Part shown: positions 56,201 through 64,000 of the stretch, piece by piece
How the letters are laid out: every line of letters starts with the position of its first letter
Position numbering within the stretch: the stretch's first letter is position 1
Source: Odobenus rosmarus divergens
Lineage: Eukaryota; Chordata; Mammalia; Carnivora; Odobenidae
NCBI RefSeq assembly: GCF_000321225.1
Contig: NW_004451650.1
Location: 1 to 64,000 of the forward strand
DNA length: 64,000 bases
Direction: 5' to 3'
Notes under the pieces: generated by a model
What the model saw: the letters and a program-made list of their open reading frames with translations, nothing else
Told to the model about the DNA's origin: nothing
The model's database searches: none
Made by a program: the position numbers and the translations under genes

Positions 56201-56820
56201 TGTCCTTCATTCCGTCAGGGTGACCTCATTTAAAGGGACAGAAAATGAGATAGGGAGTGGGGAGAGGGAGGGGGCGGAGAGGACTGAGTGCAGGCTGACG
56301 GTGGCGGGGACTAGCCAGCTCGAGGCCGGCAGGGGGCGCTGTGGGGAGGGATTTACATAAAGGAGGAGGGAAGAAAGCTGGGCTGGCGGCAGCAATGACG
56401 TGAGAGCCAACCATGACATCCAGGTCCAAAATAATTTGCTGACAAAATAAGTGACTAGAAAGGTCTTTCTGTGCTTCTCAGCCTTCCCCCACCCCTAATT
56501 CAGCAGCGCCCAGGAGTCCGATGCGGTTGCCCTGGGAGGCCTGGGGCTCCCTCCACGTAAGAATAGGTCTCCATCCCCAGGGGAAGGAGGTGAAGCACTG
56601 AATGTGAGAGACGGGTCTGCTGCTAATGGGGTGAGGCTGTTCAGTGAGCAAGCTGGAGTAATCTGCATCGATTATGCAATAGCAGAGAGAGCCCGTCCTC
56701 CCCCTGCACTCCTCATGCCCTGTTAGATGATGCTTAATGCATCCTAATGACACTCTTGATCATTCCTCCGGAAAACTAATGACTCATGCTACAGCCAATC
56801 CAAACCCAAGGAGCTTTGTT
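56201..56820. promoter_or_regulatory. Candidate regulatory region with CTCF-, CRE- and AP-1-like sites
   Basis: Repeat-free and GC-richer than its surroundings at 56240-56400. It contains a CTCF-like site (56324-56340), TGACGTGA (56396-56403, CRE-like), 'taatctgcatcgattatgc' (56660, homeodomain/bZIP-like), 'gatgcttaatgcatcctaat' (56728) and TGACTCA (56780-56786, AP-1). This combination is typical of distal regulatory DNA, but activity is inferred. Confidence 0.45.
56324..56340 (+). promoter_or_regulatory. Candidate CTCF site
   Basis: GGCCGGCAGGGGGCGCT matches the CTCF core CCASYAGRKGGCRS at 13 of 14 positions (G for A at the third). Same strand as the 35429 site. Confidence 0.55.
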
Positions 56821-57484
56821 GGTGGTGTTTTTCCTTTCTCGCTCTTTTTTCATAAATTTCTTTCTCTGTTTAAGTGTTAAGAGATAGGCAGGATTCCAAT
56901 CTAGCTTCTTAGCTGGATTTAACTAAGAAAGAAACATTTATCATCCCCCATGTTCTCCTTCATTTGTAAGTTACTCTATTTGGAATTGACTGGTTTCGAT
57001 GTGGTAGTGAGGGTAGGAGGGCTAGACACTCCTATAATACTGTCTGTGTGGAATAAAGGCAAGTGTCAACCCACTTATATATATCTTATACTTTCCCACT
57101 GCCACCTAGATGCAATAAACACACGCCCGTCTCCCTAAAAGACATGCCTACTACACTCAGTCCCATCAAGACCTTAGCCAAGGTAATTTGATTCACTACT
57201 CTATTGAGTTCTAGAATCAGAAAGGGATCCCTTGGGTCAGATGGTATTTGGTCAGTTCAGATACCACGGATAGTGCATGAGAAGTAGTATGGCTGCTAGG
57301 GCTTAGGGTATTTTCTTTGAAAGTTTCTTTGTAACTTTGGCCTTTGCCAAAAATTATTCCTTATTCCTCCAAGAGTTGTGTATAAAATTATGTCAGTCCG
57401 ACACCTAAGGCTGTTCTTAGTATTCATTAATTAACAAGGCATACGTTAGCTGGCAGAGATGAGCGCTAGGGGGTGGGGAGGGGA
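56821..57484. other. Non-coding stretch, nothing recognised
   Basis: No gene and no named repeat. Confidence 0.4.
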
Positions 57485-57670
57485 GGTACTCATCCAGCAA
57501 GTCAACAAATATTTATAGAGAGCCTTACGGTGGGCTGGGCTTTTGTTCTGAAGATGGATCAGAAAACAAAACAAAACGGATCTCACAGTATATTAAGAAG
57601 ACAAACATTAAACAGATTATCATATAATAAATAAGTCAGAAAATTGTTAGGAAGAGAGCAGAAAAGAAAG
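57485..57670 (-). mobile_element. L2 fragment
   Basis: 'gtcaacaaatatttatagag', 'agccttacggtgggctgggc' and 'ttctgaagatggatcagaaa' are the reverse-complement L2 end. Confidence 0.65.
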
Positions 57671-57679
57671 CAGCATTAC

Positions 57680-57880
57680 AAAGCACCTGCTTTATAGCAT
57701 GCACTCTGTTCAGGGAATGATAGGTACCGTTTTATTTGAATGAGAATGTCTCTCATGAGGTAGGTGTTACTGCTGTGATCTTTCTACAGGCAAGAACACT
57801 GAGGCTCAGAGAAAGGAAACACCTTTCCCAGGCTCACCTGGCAGGTAAACAAGAGGCAAAACTAGAATGTTAGCCAGTTT
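57680..57880 (-). mobile_element. MIR fragment
   Basis: 'gcatgcactctgttcaggga', 'tgaggtaggtgttactgctg', 'gaacactgaggctcagagaa' and 'cccaggctcacctggcaggt' follow reverse-complement MIR order. Confidence 0.8.
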
Positions 57881-57884
57881 TATT

Positions 57885-58050
57885 TATCCCAAAACTTATT
57901 CACAAGATTAGAAATCTACTTCATCTCATACATAGAAATAAATTCCTGGTGGAATAAGTGTGATAAATGAAATCACTTAGATGGAAATATCTTTCTTAGT
58001 CAAAAGGCACACATTAAAAAGCAAAACCTTAGTAAATTTGATTGCATCAA
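57885..58050 (+). mobile_element. L1M ORF2 fragment
   Basis: 'gaaataaattcctggtggaa', 'gaaatatctttcttagtcaa' and 'agtaaatttgattgcatcaa' resemble the L1 ORF2 tail encoding INSWW-like and 'KFDCIK'-like phrases. Degraded. Confidence 0.5.
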
Positions 58051-58530
58051 AAATCAACTTGCGGAGATTTTGCTTCTGTCCAAGATGGAGTAACGAACAC
58101 TGGGTTCATTCTCGCACCTGAAGCAACTGAGAAACCAGCGAACATGGATGCCAAAACAGGTGTCAGGGCACTCAGCATCAGGCAGGGATCTCAGGTGATC
58201 CCTGAGAGACAGGAAGTAAACGAGGTGAGTCCTATCATGTCCCAGGAGGTCATTTCCAGGCCGTGCAACAAGGAGGGGGAACCCAGGCAGAGCTCAGTGG
58301 TCTCCTGATTGAAGACACAGAGCTGGGAGTCCAGAGAGGTCAAGGCAGCTGGAGCTTGCCGGGCAGAGAGGGAGAAGGCAGAGGTTCATAGAGAGAAGCA
58401 CAGTGCCCGGGAGCCACTTGAGTATTCACCTGGGCACAGGTCAGGGCACCTGGGCAAGGAGAGACCCTGAACAAGAACCAGCACCAGAAAAAGAGCCAGA
58501 AAAGGAATCTCCTAAAATAATCTCTCTCAA
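58051..58530 (+). mobile_element. L1 5'-UTR-like segment
   Basis: Begins 'gcggagattttgcttctgtc' followed by CAAGATGGAGTAA, the type of start found in older L1 5' UTRs. It is purine-rich afterwards and interrupted by a Can-SINE at about 58541. An 88-codon frame (58042-58308) spans the junction with the preceding ORF2-like piece and is not a gene. Confidence 0.45.
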
Positions 58531-58754
58531 TGCATTTTTATTTTTTTATTATTTTTTAAAAAGATTTTATTTATTTGACAGAGAGAGACACAGCGAGAGA
58601 GGGAACATAAGCAGGGGGAGAGGGAGAAGCAGGCTCCCCGCTGAGCAGGAAGCCCGATGCGGGGCTTGATCCCAGGACCCCGAGATCACAACCTGAGCCG
58701 AAGGCAGACGCTTGATGACTGAGCCACCCAGGAGCCCTTCTTAATGCATTTTTA
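58529..58754 (-). mobile_element. Can-SINE with 12-bp target-site duplication
   Basis: Body about 58541-58742, young type (GAGAGAGACACAGCGAGAGA on plus). The duplication 'aatgcattttta' is perfect at 58529-58540 and 58743-58754. Nine of the neighbouring six Can-SINE ends in this 3.5-kb cluster show readable duplications. Confidence 0.95.
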
Positions 58755-58792
58755 AAGTGCTTATTTTTTTTTCAGAACGTTAAACTAACTAA

Positions 58793-58968
58793 GGGGCACC
58801 TGGGAGGCTCAGTTAAGCAGCTGCCTTTGGCTCAGGTCATGATCTCAGGGTCCTGGGATCGAGTTCCAGGTCGGGCTCCCTGCTCAGCGGGAGTTGGCTT
58901 CTCTCTCCCACTCTCCCTCTGTGCTCTCCCCCACCTCAAATAAATAAATAAGATCTTAAAAAAATAAA
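58793..58968 (+). mobile_element. Can-SINE, opposite orientation to its neighbour
   Basis: Head GGGGCACCTGGGAGGCTCAG, 'tgatctcagggtcctgggat', short CT-rich tract, AATAAATAAATAAGATCTT and A-rich tail. It lies 38 bp from the previous minus-strand copy, so the pair forms an inverted repeat. Confidence 0.95.
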
Positions 58969-59341
58969 TTAATTGAAACATTGAAACATTGAAAGTAGAT
59001 GTTTTAAAACTAACAAACTTATTTTATGTTTAAATATTTTATTTAGACCCAAACTGGAATTTATCAGAATTTCATTTTTCTGGCTTTAATGTCAGTCAAA
59101 GAATTGATAAATATTTTTAAAACCAACTGCTTTGTTTATCTCTTTCAATCGAGAAAATTGCAATGTTTAATCTTTTTTTTTTCTTCACTAAGGAGTGATC
59201 AAGGTTCAATGGACTTTAGCCATAAATTGTTCATAGACATCCTTCACTGCATTGAGGAAGTTTCCTTCAATTTCTACTTTCCTTAGAGGATTTTAACATA
59301 AATGGGTGTCAGTTTTTGTCAGATGCTTTTCCTGTATTTAT

Positions 59342-59549
59342 CGAGACAATTTTTTTAAAAGATTTTATTTATTTGAGAGAGAGAATGAGATAGAGAGAGC
59401 GCGAGAGGGGGGAGGGTCAGAGGGAGAAGCAGACTCCCCGCTGAGCAGAGAGCCTGATGCGGGACTCCATCCCGGGACTCCAGGATCATGACCTGAGCCG
59501 AAGCAGTCGCTTAACCAACTGAGCCACCCAGGCGCCCGAGACAATTTTT
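59342..59549 (-). mobile_element. Can-SINE with perfect 13-bp target-site duplication, inside L1M ORF2
   Basis: Body 59355-59536. The duplication 'cgagacaattttt' is identical at 59342-59354 and 59537-59549. Carries the GAATGAGATAGAGAGAGCG variant tract, as does the copy at 34236. A perfect duplication suggests a recent insertion relative to the host L1. Confidence 0.97.
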
Positions 59550-60307
59550 CATCTTTATTCTTTTAATGTGATGAATTACACTGATTTCTGAATGTTAAAA
59601 CAACTTTGTTTTCCTGATATGAAGATACTTTGTCCTCCTGCATTATATTTTCTCTATATTGCTTGATTATATTTACTAATATTTTGTTTAAAAATTTTGT
59701 GTCTATATTCATGAAGAAAATTAGTCTGTAGTATTCTTTTCTTATTTTATTTTTCCTGATTCTATTATCAGAGTAATGCTGATCTCATAAAGTGATTTGG
59801 GAAGTGTTACTTCCTATTTCCTGGGAAATAGTATATAGAACTTCTATCACTTATTCCCTAGACTATATTTGGTAGAATTCACTAATGAAATAATCCGAGG
59901 GTTTTTAAAGAAGATTTTTAATTATTAGATCAATTTTTTTAAAAGATATACTGCTACTTCAAATTCCAATTTCTTCTCGCATCCATTCTGATAATTTGTA
60001 ACTTTCAAGTAATTTGCCCACTTCTTGCAATCTAGACTGGCATGCTTTCATAAAATTCTTTGTTTATTCCCTTATTACCTATTAAAGGGATAGTATCTTT
60101 CATTGTTTACATTTGGAATTTATGTTTTCTCTTATTTATCAATCAGTGTACAATTTTATTGCTCTTTCAAGGAAACAAATTTTGGTTTCATGGATTTTTC
60201 GCTAATATTTCCTATTCTACTCTCTACTATTTCTTTCTCCTTCCTTCTACATATTGTCGGTTTAAAGAACTCTTCTTTTTCTACCTACGTTGATTTTAAA
60301 CTTGTAA

Positions 60308-60525
60308 AAATAGAAGCATTTATTTATTTTATTTTATTTTTTGACAGAGAGAGAGTTAGCGAGAGCAGGAACACAAGCAGGGGGAGTGGGAGAGGGAGAA
60401 GCAGGCTTCCTGCCAAGAAGGGAGCCCGATGCGGGGCTCGATCCCAGGACCCTGGGATCATGACCTGAGCTGAAGGCAGACGCTTAACCACTGAACCACC
60501 CAGGTGCCCCAAATAGAAGCATTTA
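60308..60525 (-). mobile_element. Can-SINE with perfect 15-bp target-site duplication, inside L1M ORF2
   Basis: Body 60323-60510. The duplication 'aaatagaagcattta' is identical at 60308-60322 and 60511-60525. Young type with GTTAGCGAGAGCAGGAACAC. Confidence 0.97.
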
Positions 60526-60589
60526 AAACTACACATTTTCCTCTGAGCACTGCTGTAGATGCATAGTGCATGTTTTTATAACTTACTTT

Positions 60590-61439
60590 TTGGTTAAAAT
60601 TTTAAGAACAGCTTTGGATTTACAGAAAAATTGTGAAGATGGTACAGAATTTCCCAGTATATCTTGTACCCAGTTTCCTTTATTTTTTACATCTCACATT
60701 AGTATGGTATAGTTGTTCAAATTAATGAACTAAGTCCATACTTTATTCAGAGTTCTTAATTTTTACCTAATGTCCTTTTTTTTTCTTCCAGGATCCCATC
60801 TAAGATACCACCTTATATTTAGTCGTTGTGTCTCCTTAGGCTCCTGTTCTCTGTGACAGTTTCTCAGACTTTCCTTGTTTTTGATGACCTTGAGAGTTTT
60901 GAGGAATACCAGTCAGGTATTTTGTAGAACTTCTCTCAGTTTGGATTTGTCTGATGTTTTTCTCATGATTGGACTGGAATTATGTATTACTGGGAGGAAG
61001 ACCACAGAGGTAAAGTGCCATCTTCAGCACATTACACCAAGGGTACATACCATCCACGTGACTTACAACTGCTGATACTGACCTTGATCACCTGGCTGAG
61101 GTAGCGCTTGCCAGGCTTCTCCACTGTGAAGTCATTCTCTTTTCCCGCTTTCCATTCTGTGCACACTTGAGTAGGAAGTTATATTCCACCTCTTTGAGGG
61201 TAGACTGGCTACATAAATATTTGGAATTCTTCTATAGGGAGATTTCACTCTTTTCCTCCATTTGTTTATTTATTCAATCATTTATATCAATATGGAATAT
61301 TTATTTTACACTTTGCATTATAATCCGATAATTATTTTGTCAAATTGTTCCATGGCTGACCATTGTGAGCTATCTCAGTTGGATCTGGTGTCCCTTTCTC
61401 CCCATCAACGTGTTGGTTTTTACTTTATTTTTAGTTTTT
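60590..61439 (-). mobile_element. L1M 3'-UTR-like fragment
   Basis: 'tggatttacagaaaaattgt', 'ttctgtgacagtttctcaga' (shifted), 'ttttgatgaccttgagagtt', 'gtcaggtattttgtagaact', 'ttggatttgtctgatgtttt' and 'cttgatcacctggctgaggt' correspond to a widely dispersed old L1M 3' region. Strand is inferred from the usual arrangement. A Can-SINE follows at 61459. Confidence 0.6.
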
Positions 61440-61676
61440 TGAGTACCTCTTTATTTTTTCTTTTTAAAGATTTTATTTATTTATTTGAGAGAGAGGGAGA
61501 GACAGAGAGAGCGTGATTGGGGTGAGGGGGCGGGCAGAGAGAGAAGGAGAAACAGACTCCTGCTGAGCAGGGAGCCCAACATGGGGCTTGATCCCAGGAC
61601 CCTGAGATCATGAACTGAGCTGAAGGCAGACCCTTAATGGACTGAGCCACCCAGGCCACCTGAGTAACTCTTTAAT
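61440..61676 (-). mobile_element. Can-SINE with 17-bp imperfect target-site duplication
   Basis: Body about 61458-61660. The duplication 'tgagtacctctttattt' (61440-61456) matches 'tgagtaactctttaatt' (61661-61677) with two or three differences. Old-type tract. Confidence 0.93.
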
Positions 61677-61785
61677 TTCTGGCACTATAAGATGTTTCAG
61701 GCTCATCTTATATATTTTCTGTCCTTGTTCTAGAATGAGGCATTTCTGCAAGGATCTCTGGTTCTTTTTATTGGGAAATAATATT

Positions 61786-62015
61786 AGAAACCAAGATCCA
61801 GGGGCGCCTGGGTGGCTCAGTCATTAAGCGTCTGCCTTCAGCTCAGGTCATAATCCCAGGGTCCTGGGATCGAGCCCCGCATTGGGCTCCCTGCTCTGCG
61901 GGGAAGCCTGCTTCTCCCTCTCCCACTCCCTGCTTGTGTTCCCTCTCTCACTATGTCTCTCTCTGTCAAATAAATAAATAAAAAATCTTAAAAAAAAAAA
62001 AGAAACTGAGATCTA
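61786..62015 (+). mobile_element. Can-SINE, near-consensus, 15-bp target-site duplication
   Basis: Body 61801-62000 starts GGGGCGCCTGGGTGGCTCAG and carries intact A-box-like and B-box-like segments ('ggatcgagccccgcattggg'), the CT-rich tract, AATAAATAAATAAAAAATC and poly-A. The duplication 'agaaaccaagatcca' vs 'agaaactgagatcta' has three differences. The closest copy to the consensus I recall in this window. Confidence 0.97.
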
Positions 62016-62070
62016 GGTATTAGTGTGTTTGTTGCTATCAGCGTGCAGTTGCTTCTAACGCACATACACA

Positions 62071-62490
62071 CTGTAATCCTTTCCAAGGGCTGCCCTAACA
62101 AAATGCCACAAAATGTGTTGGTTAAAACAACAGAAATCTATTCTCTCATAGGTCTGGATGCTAGAAGTCTGAAGTTAGGGTGTCAACAGGGCCCGTGCTG
62201 CCCCTGAAGGCTTTAGGGAAGAATTCTTCTTTGTCTCTTTCATCTTCTGGTAGCTGTAGTTATCACTTGGGTTGTGGAAGCACAATTTCAATCTCTGCCT
62301 CTGTCTTCACATTGCCTTCTTCTCTGTGCCTCTCCTCTTATAAAAATACCAGCCCTTGGATTTAAGACCCGTCCTAAATCCAGGATGATTTCATCATGAG
62401 ATCCTTAACTAATTATATCTGCAAAAACCCTATTTCCAAATAAGGTCACATTCCCACAATTAGGGAAGACACTCATCAATCCATTACAGA
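62071..62490 (-). mobile_element. MLT1-type LTR (ERVL-MaLR)
   Basis: Plus strand reads the reverse complement: 'ccaagggctgccctaacaaa', 'gttaaaacaacagaaatcta', 'ctctgtgcctctcctcttat', 'ctaaatccaggatgatttca' and 'aaataaggtcacattcccac'. These are the inverse of the family's 'ctgttgttttaagccacc' and 'gaccttatttggaaatagg' phrases. Solo LTR with no internal coding sequence. Confidence 0.85.
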
Positions 62491-62939
62491 CACACATAAA
62501 TATAAATATTTCCCTATGCAACCATCTGTATCTATACTAAGCTAAACATGAATTCATACTGATGGCTCCAACTCTAATCCATTACCACATGGGTTGATCT
62601 AGTCTCCTCCCCTTGCTTATCTGAAAACTCCAACAACAGCAGTGAGAAACCTAAATCCCTCCATAAACCACCCATTTACTTAATTGTCCAGTTTCACTAG
62701 ACATGAATAAGCAGTATCAGATTTTAACCCATCTCTCCATGGAAAAACTTTATCAACTGGAGTAAACACTTACGCACAGTTCCCTTTGCCTTTGGTTTTA
62801 CAAACTTCACTCGTTTCCAAAGTTATTTATGTCAGTGCCTTTCCCACCATCCCTTTGGTCAAAATTGTTTGACATATTAGTGATAATAGTTACGTTGTTT
62901 TGTCACAGTCTTCATTCCATCCTGGGATCCTCTGACTTC
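62491..62939. other. Non-coding stretch, nothing recognised
   Basis: AT-rich, possibly more old L1 debris. No gene. Confidence 0.4.
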
Positions 62940-64000
62940 CTAATTTATTTATTTTTTAAGTTTATACACATTAAGTTTCACTCTCTGTGCTGTGAAGTTC
63001 TATGGGTTTTGAAAATTGCATAGTGCCATGTATCCACAATTAAAGTATGTAGAATCATTTTGCTACCCTGAAAACTCCCTTGTGCTTCACCTACTCAACA
63101 CTTCCCTCTCCAGAAACCCTAGCAACAGCTGATATTTTTATTATTGCTATATGTTTGGCTTTTCTGGAATGCCACATAATTGAATCATGCAGTATGTAGC
63201 TTTTTCAGATTGCTACTTTCACTTAGCAGTATGCCTTTAAGACTGCTCCATGTCTTTCATGGTTTGATAGCTCTTTTCTTTTTATCACTGAATATTCGTC
63301 CATTTTCTGACAGTTCCAGTTTGTTCATGCATTTACCTCTGAAGGACATCGTGGTGGCTTTCATATTCTGGTATGAATAAAGCTGCTACAAACATCTGTG
63401 TGTAGGTTTTGTATGGACATAAGTTTTTTTTTAATTTAAATTCAGTTAGCCAACTTATAGTACATCATTAGTTTCAGATGTAGTGTTCAACAATTTATCA
63501 GTTGCACATAGCACCCAGTGTTCATTACATCACATGCCCTCCTCAAGGACATTAAGTTTTCCAATCACGTGAGTAAATACCTTACAAGCATGATTGCTAG
63601 ATCGTATGGTTAAGAGTATGTTCAGTTTTGTGAGAAATTTCCAAAGTCTTCCAAAGTGACTCTTCCATGTTGCATTCCCACCAGCAATGAATGAGATCCC
63701 TATTGTTCCTCAATGTTACAGCATTTGGTATTATTAGTTTTATTTGATTAATTTTAGCCATTTGAATAGGTATGCAGTGGCATCACTTCTTGTTCTCATT
63801 TGCAATTCCTTGATGACAAATGAGGCTGAACATCTTCTTATGTGCTTAATTTCCATATGTGTATTTTCTTTGGTGAGTTGTTTGTTCAGATCATTTGCCC
63901 ATTTTTGGTTCTTTTCCTTACTGCTGAGTTTTATGTGTTTTTGCATATTTTAAATAAAAGTCCTTTATCTGCTAAGTGTTTTGCAAATATTTTTTTTCTT
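62940..64000 (-). mobile_element. L1M ORF2/3' region, runs off the right edge, contains a nested L1
   Basis: Reverse-complement phrases: 'cactctctgtgctgtgaagt', 'gaataaagctgctacaaaca', 'tgcattcccaccagcaatga', 'tttgcaattccttgatgaca', 'cagatcatttgcccattttt' and 'agtcctttatctgctaagtg'. The conserved CCCACCAGCAATG and TTTGCCCATTTTT words place this at the 3' end of ORF2. It is interrupted at 63428-63546. Confidence 0.88.
63415..63560 (-). mobile_element. Nested carnivore L1 3'-end fragment with target-site duplication
   Basis: Body 63428-63546: poly-T (3' tail), then 'ttaatttaaattcagttagc', 'catcattagtttcagatgta', 'acagtgttc'-like and 'cacccagtgttcattacatc', 'acatgccctcc'. This is the reverse complement of the carnivore L1 3' terminus I recall. 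The target duplication 'ggacataagtttt' (63415-63427) vs 'ggacattaagtttt' (63547-63560) has a one-base indel. Only about 119 bp long, hence severely 5'-truncated. Confidence 0.88.

Larger units (their letters stand above)
58980..60575 (-). mobile_element. L1M ORF2 (reverse-transcriptase region), interrupted by two Can-SINEs
   Basis: The plus strand is reverse-complement L1 ORF2 in order: 'aaatgggtgtcagtttttgt', 'cagatgcttttcctgtattt', 'aatgtgatgaattacactga', 'gtaatgctgatctcataaag', 'tttggtagaattcactaatg', 'tatttatcaatcagtgtaca' and 'cctctgagcactgctgtaga'. Many stops. SINEs were inserted at 59355-59536 and 60323-60510, each restoring colinearity across its target duplication. Confidence 0.88.

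Noticed and set aside
13..62015. tRNA genes suggested by B-box-like words (for example near 61870)
   Set aside because: These belong to tRNA-derived Can-SINEs; no cloverleaf with anticodon stem was found.

Overview
This window is mammalian nuclear DNA, most likely from a caniform carnivoran of the arctoid type (bear/panda, mustelid or seal lineage). The diagnostic evidence is thirteen copies of a tRNA-Lys-derived Can-SINE. Each has the 'GGGGCGCCTGGGTGGC' head, an A/B-box body, a CT-rich tract and an AATAAATAAA/oligo-A tail, and most are flanked by target-site duplications readable in the sequence. The left edge also carries a carnivore-type LINE-1 5' UTR. Species cannot be fixed from this alone.

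I find no protein-coding gene, rRNA or functional tRNA gene. The longest open frames (up to 183 codons) are short, lack recognisable domains, and often run through repeats. The window reads as intergenic or deep-intronic sequence made of three layers. The first is ancient mammalian repeats: MIR, L2, MER5A and another DNA-transposon fossil, MLT1/MST LTRs and L1M fragments. The second is younger carnivore insertions (Can-SINEs, L1). The third is repeat-free, AT-rich blocks with homeodomain, octamer, AP-1 and CRE-like words that look like candidate non-coding regulatory elements.

Layout. 1-970: L1 5' UTR on the minus strand, its body lying off the left edge. 1-9 kb: old repeats (MER5A, L2, MLT1, MIR), one Can-SINE and a second DNA-transposon fossil. 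9.5-13.3 kb: candidate regulatory blocks, a perfect 68-bp dispersed duplication, a Z-DNA-prone inverted repeat and a small minisatellite. 14.7-18.5 kb: L2, an old Can-SINE and an MLT1 LTR. 19.3-21.8 kb: degraded L1M carrying or flanked by three Can-SINEs. 24-31.5 kb: L2/MIR, an MST/MLT1 LTR and a run of three AGGTCA half-sites. 32-50 kb: mostly unique sequence with candidate regulatory blocks and scattered MIR/L2. 50.2-54.5 kb: TG microsatellite, Can-SINE, L1M 3' end. 56.2-56.8 kb: CTCF-, CRE- and AP-1-like sites. 57.5-64 kb: a dense retrotransposon pile-up with six Can-SINEs in 3.5 kb, layered L1M fragments, an MLT1-type LTR, and an L1 inserted inside an older L1.

No genes work together here. 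Any function would be regulatory or structural. No alignment or database search was possible: repeat family names come from recognising consensus features, and conservation claims are inference.
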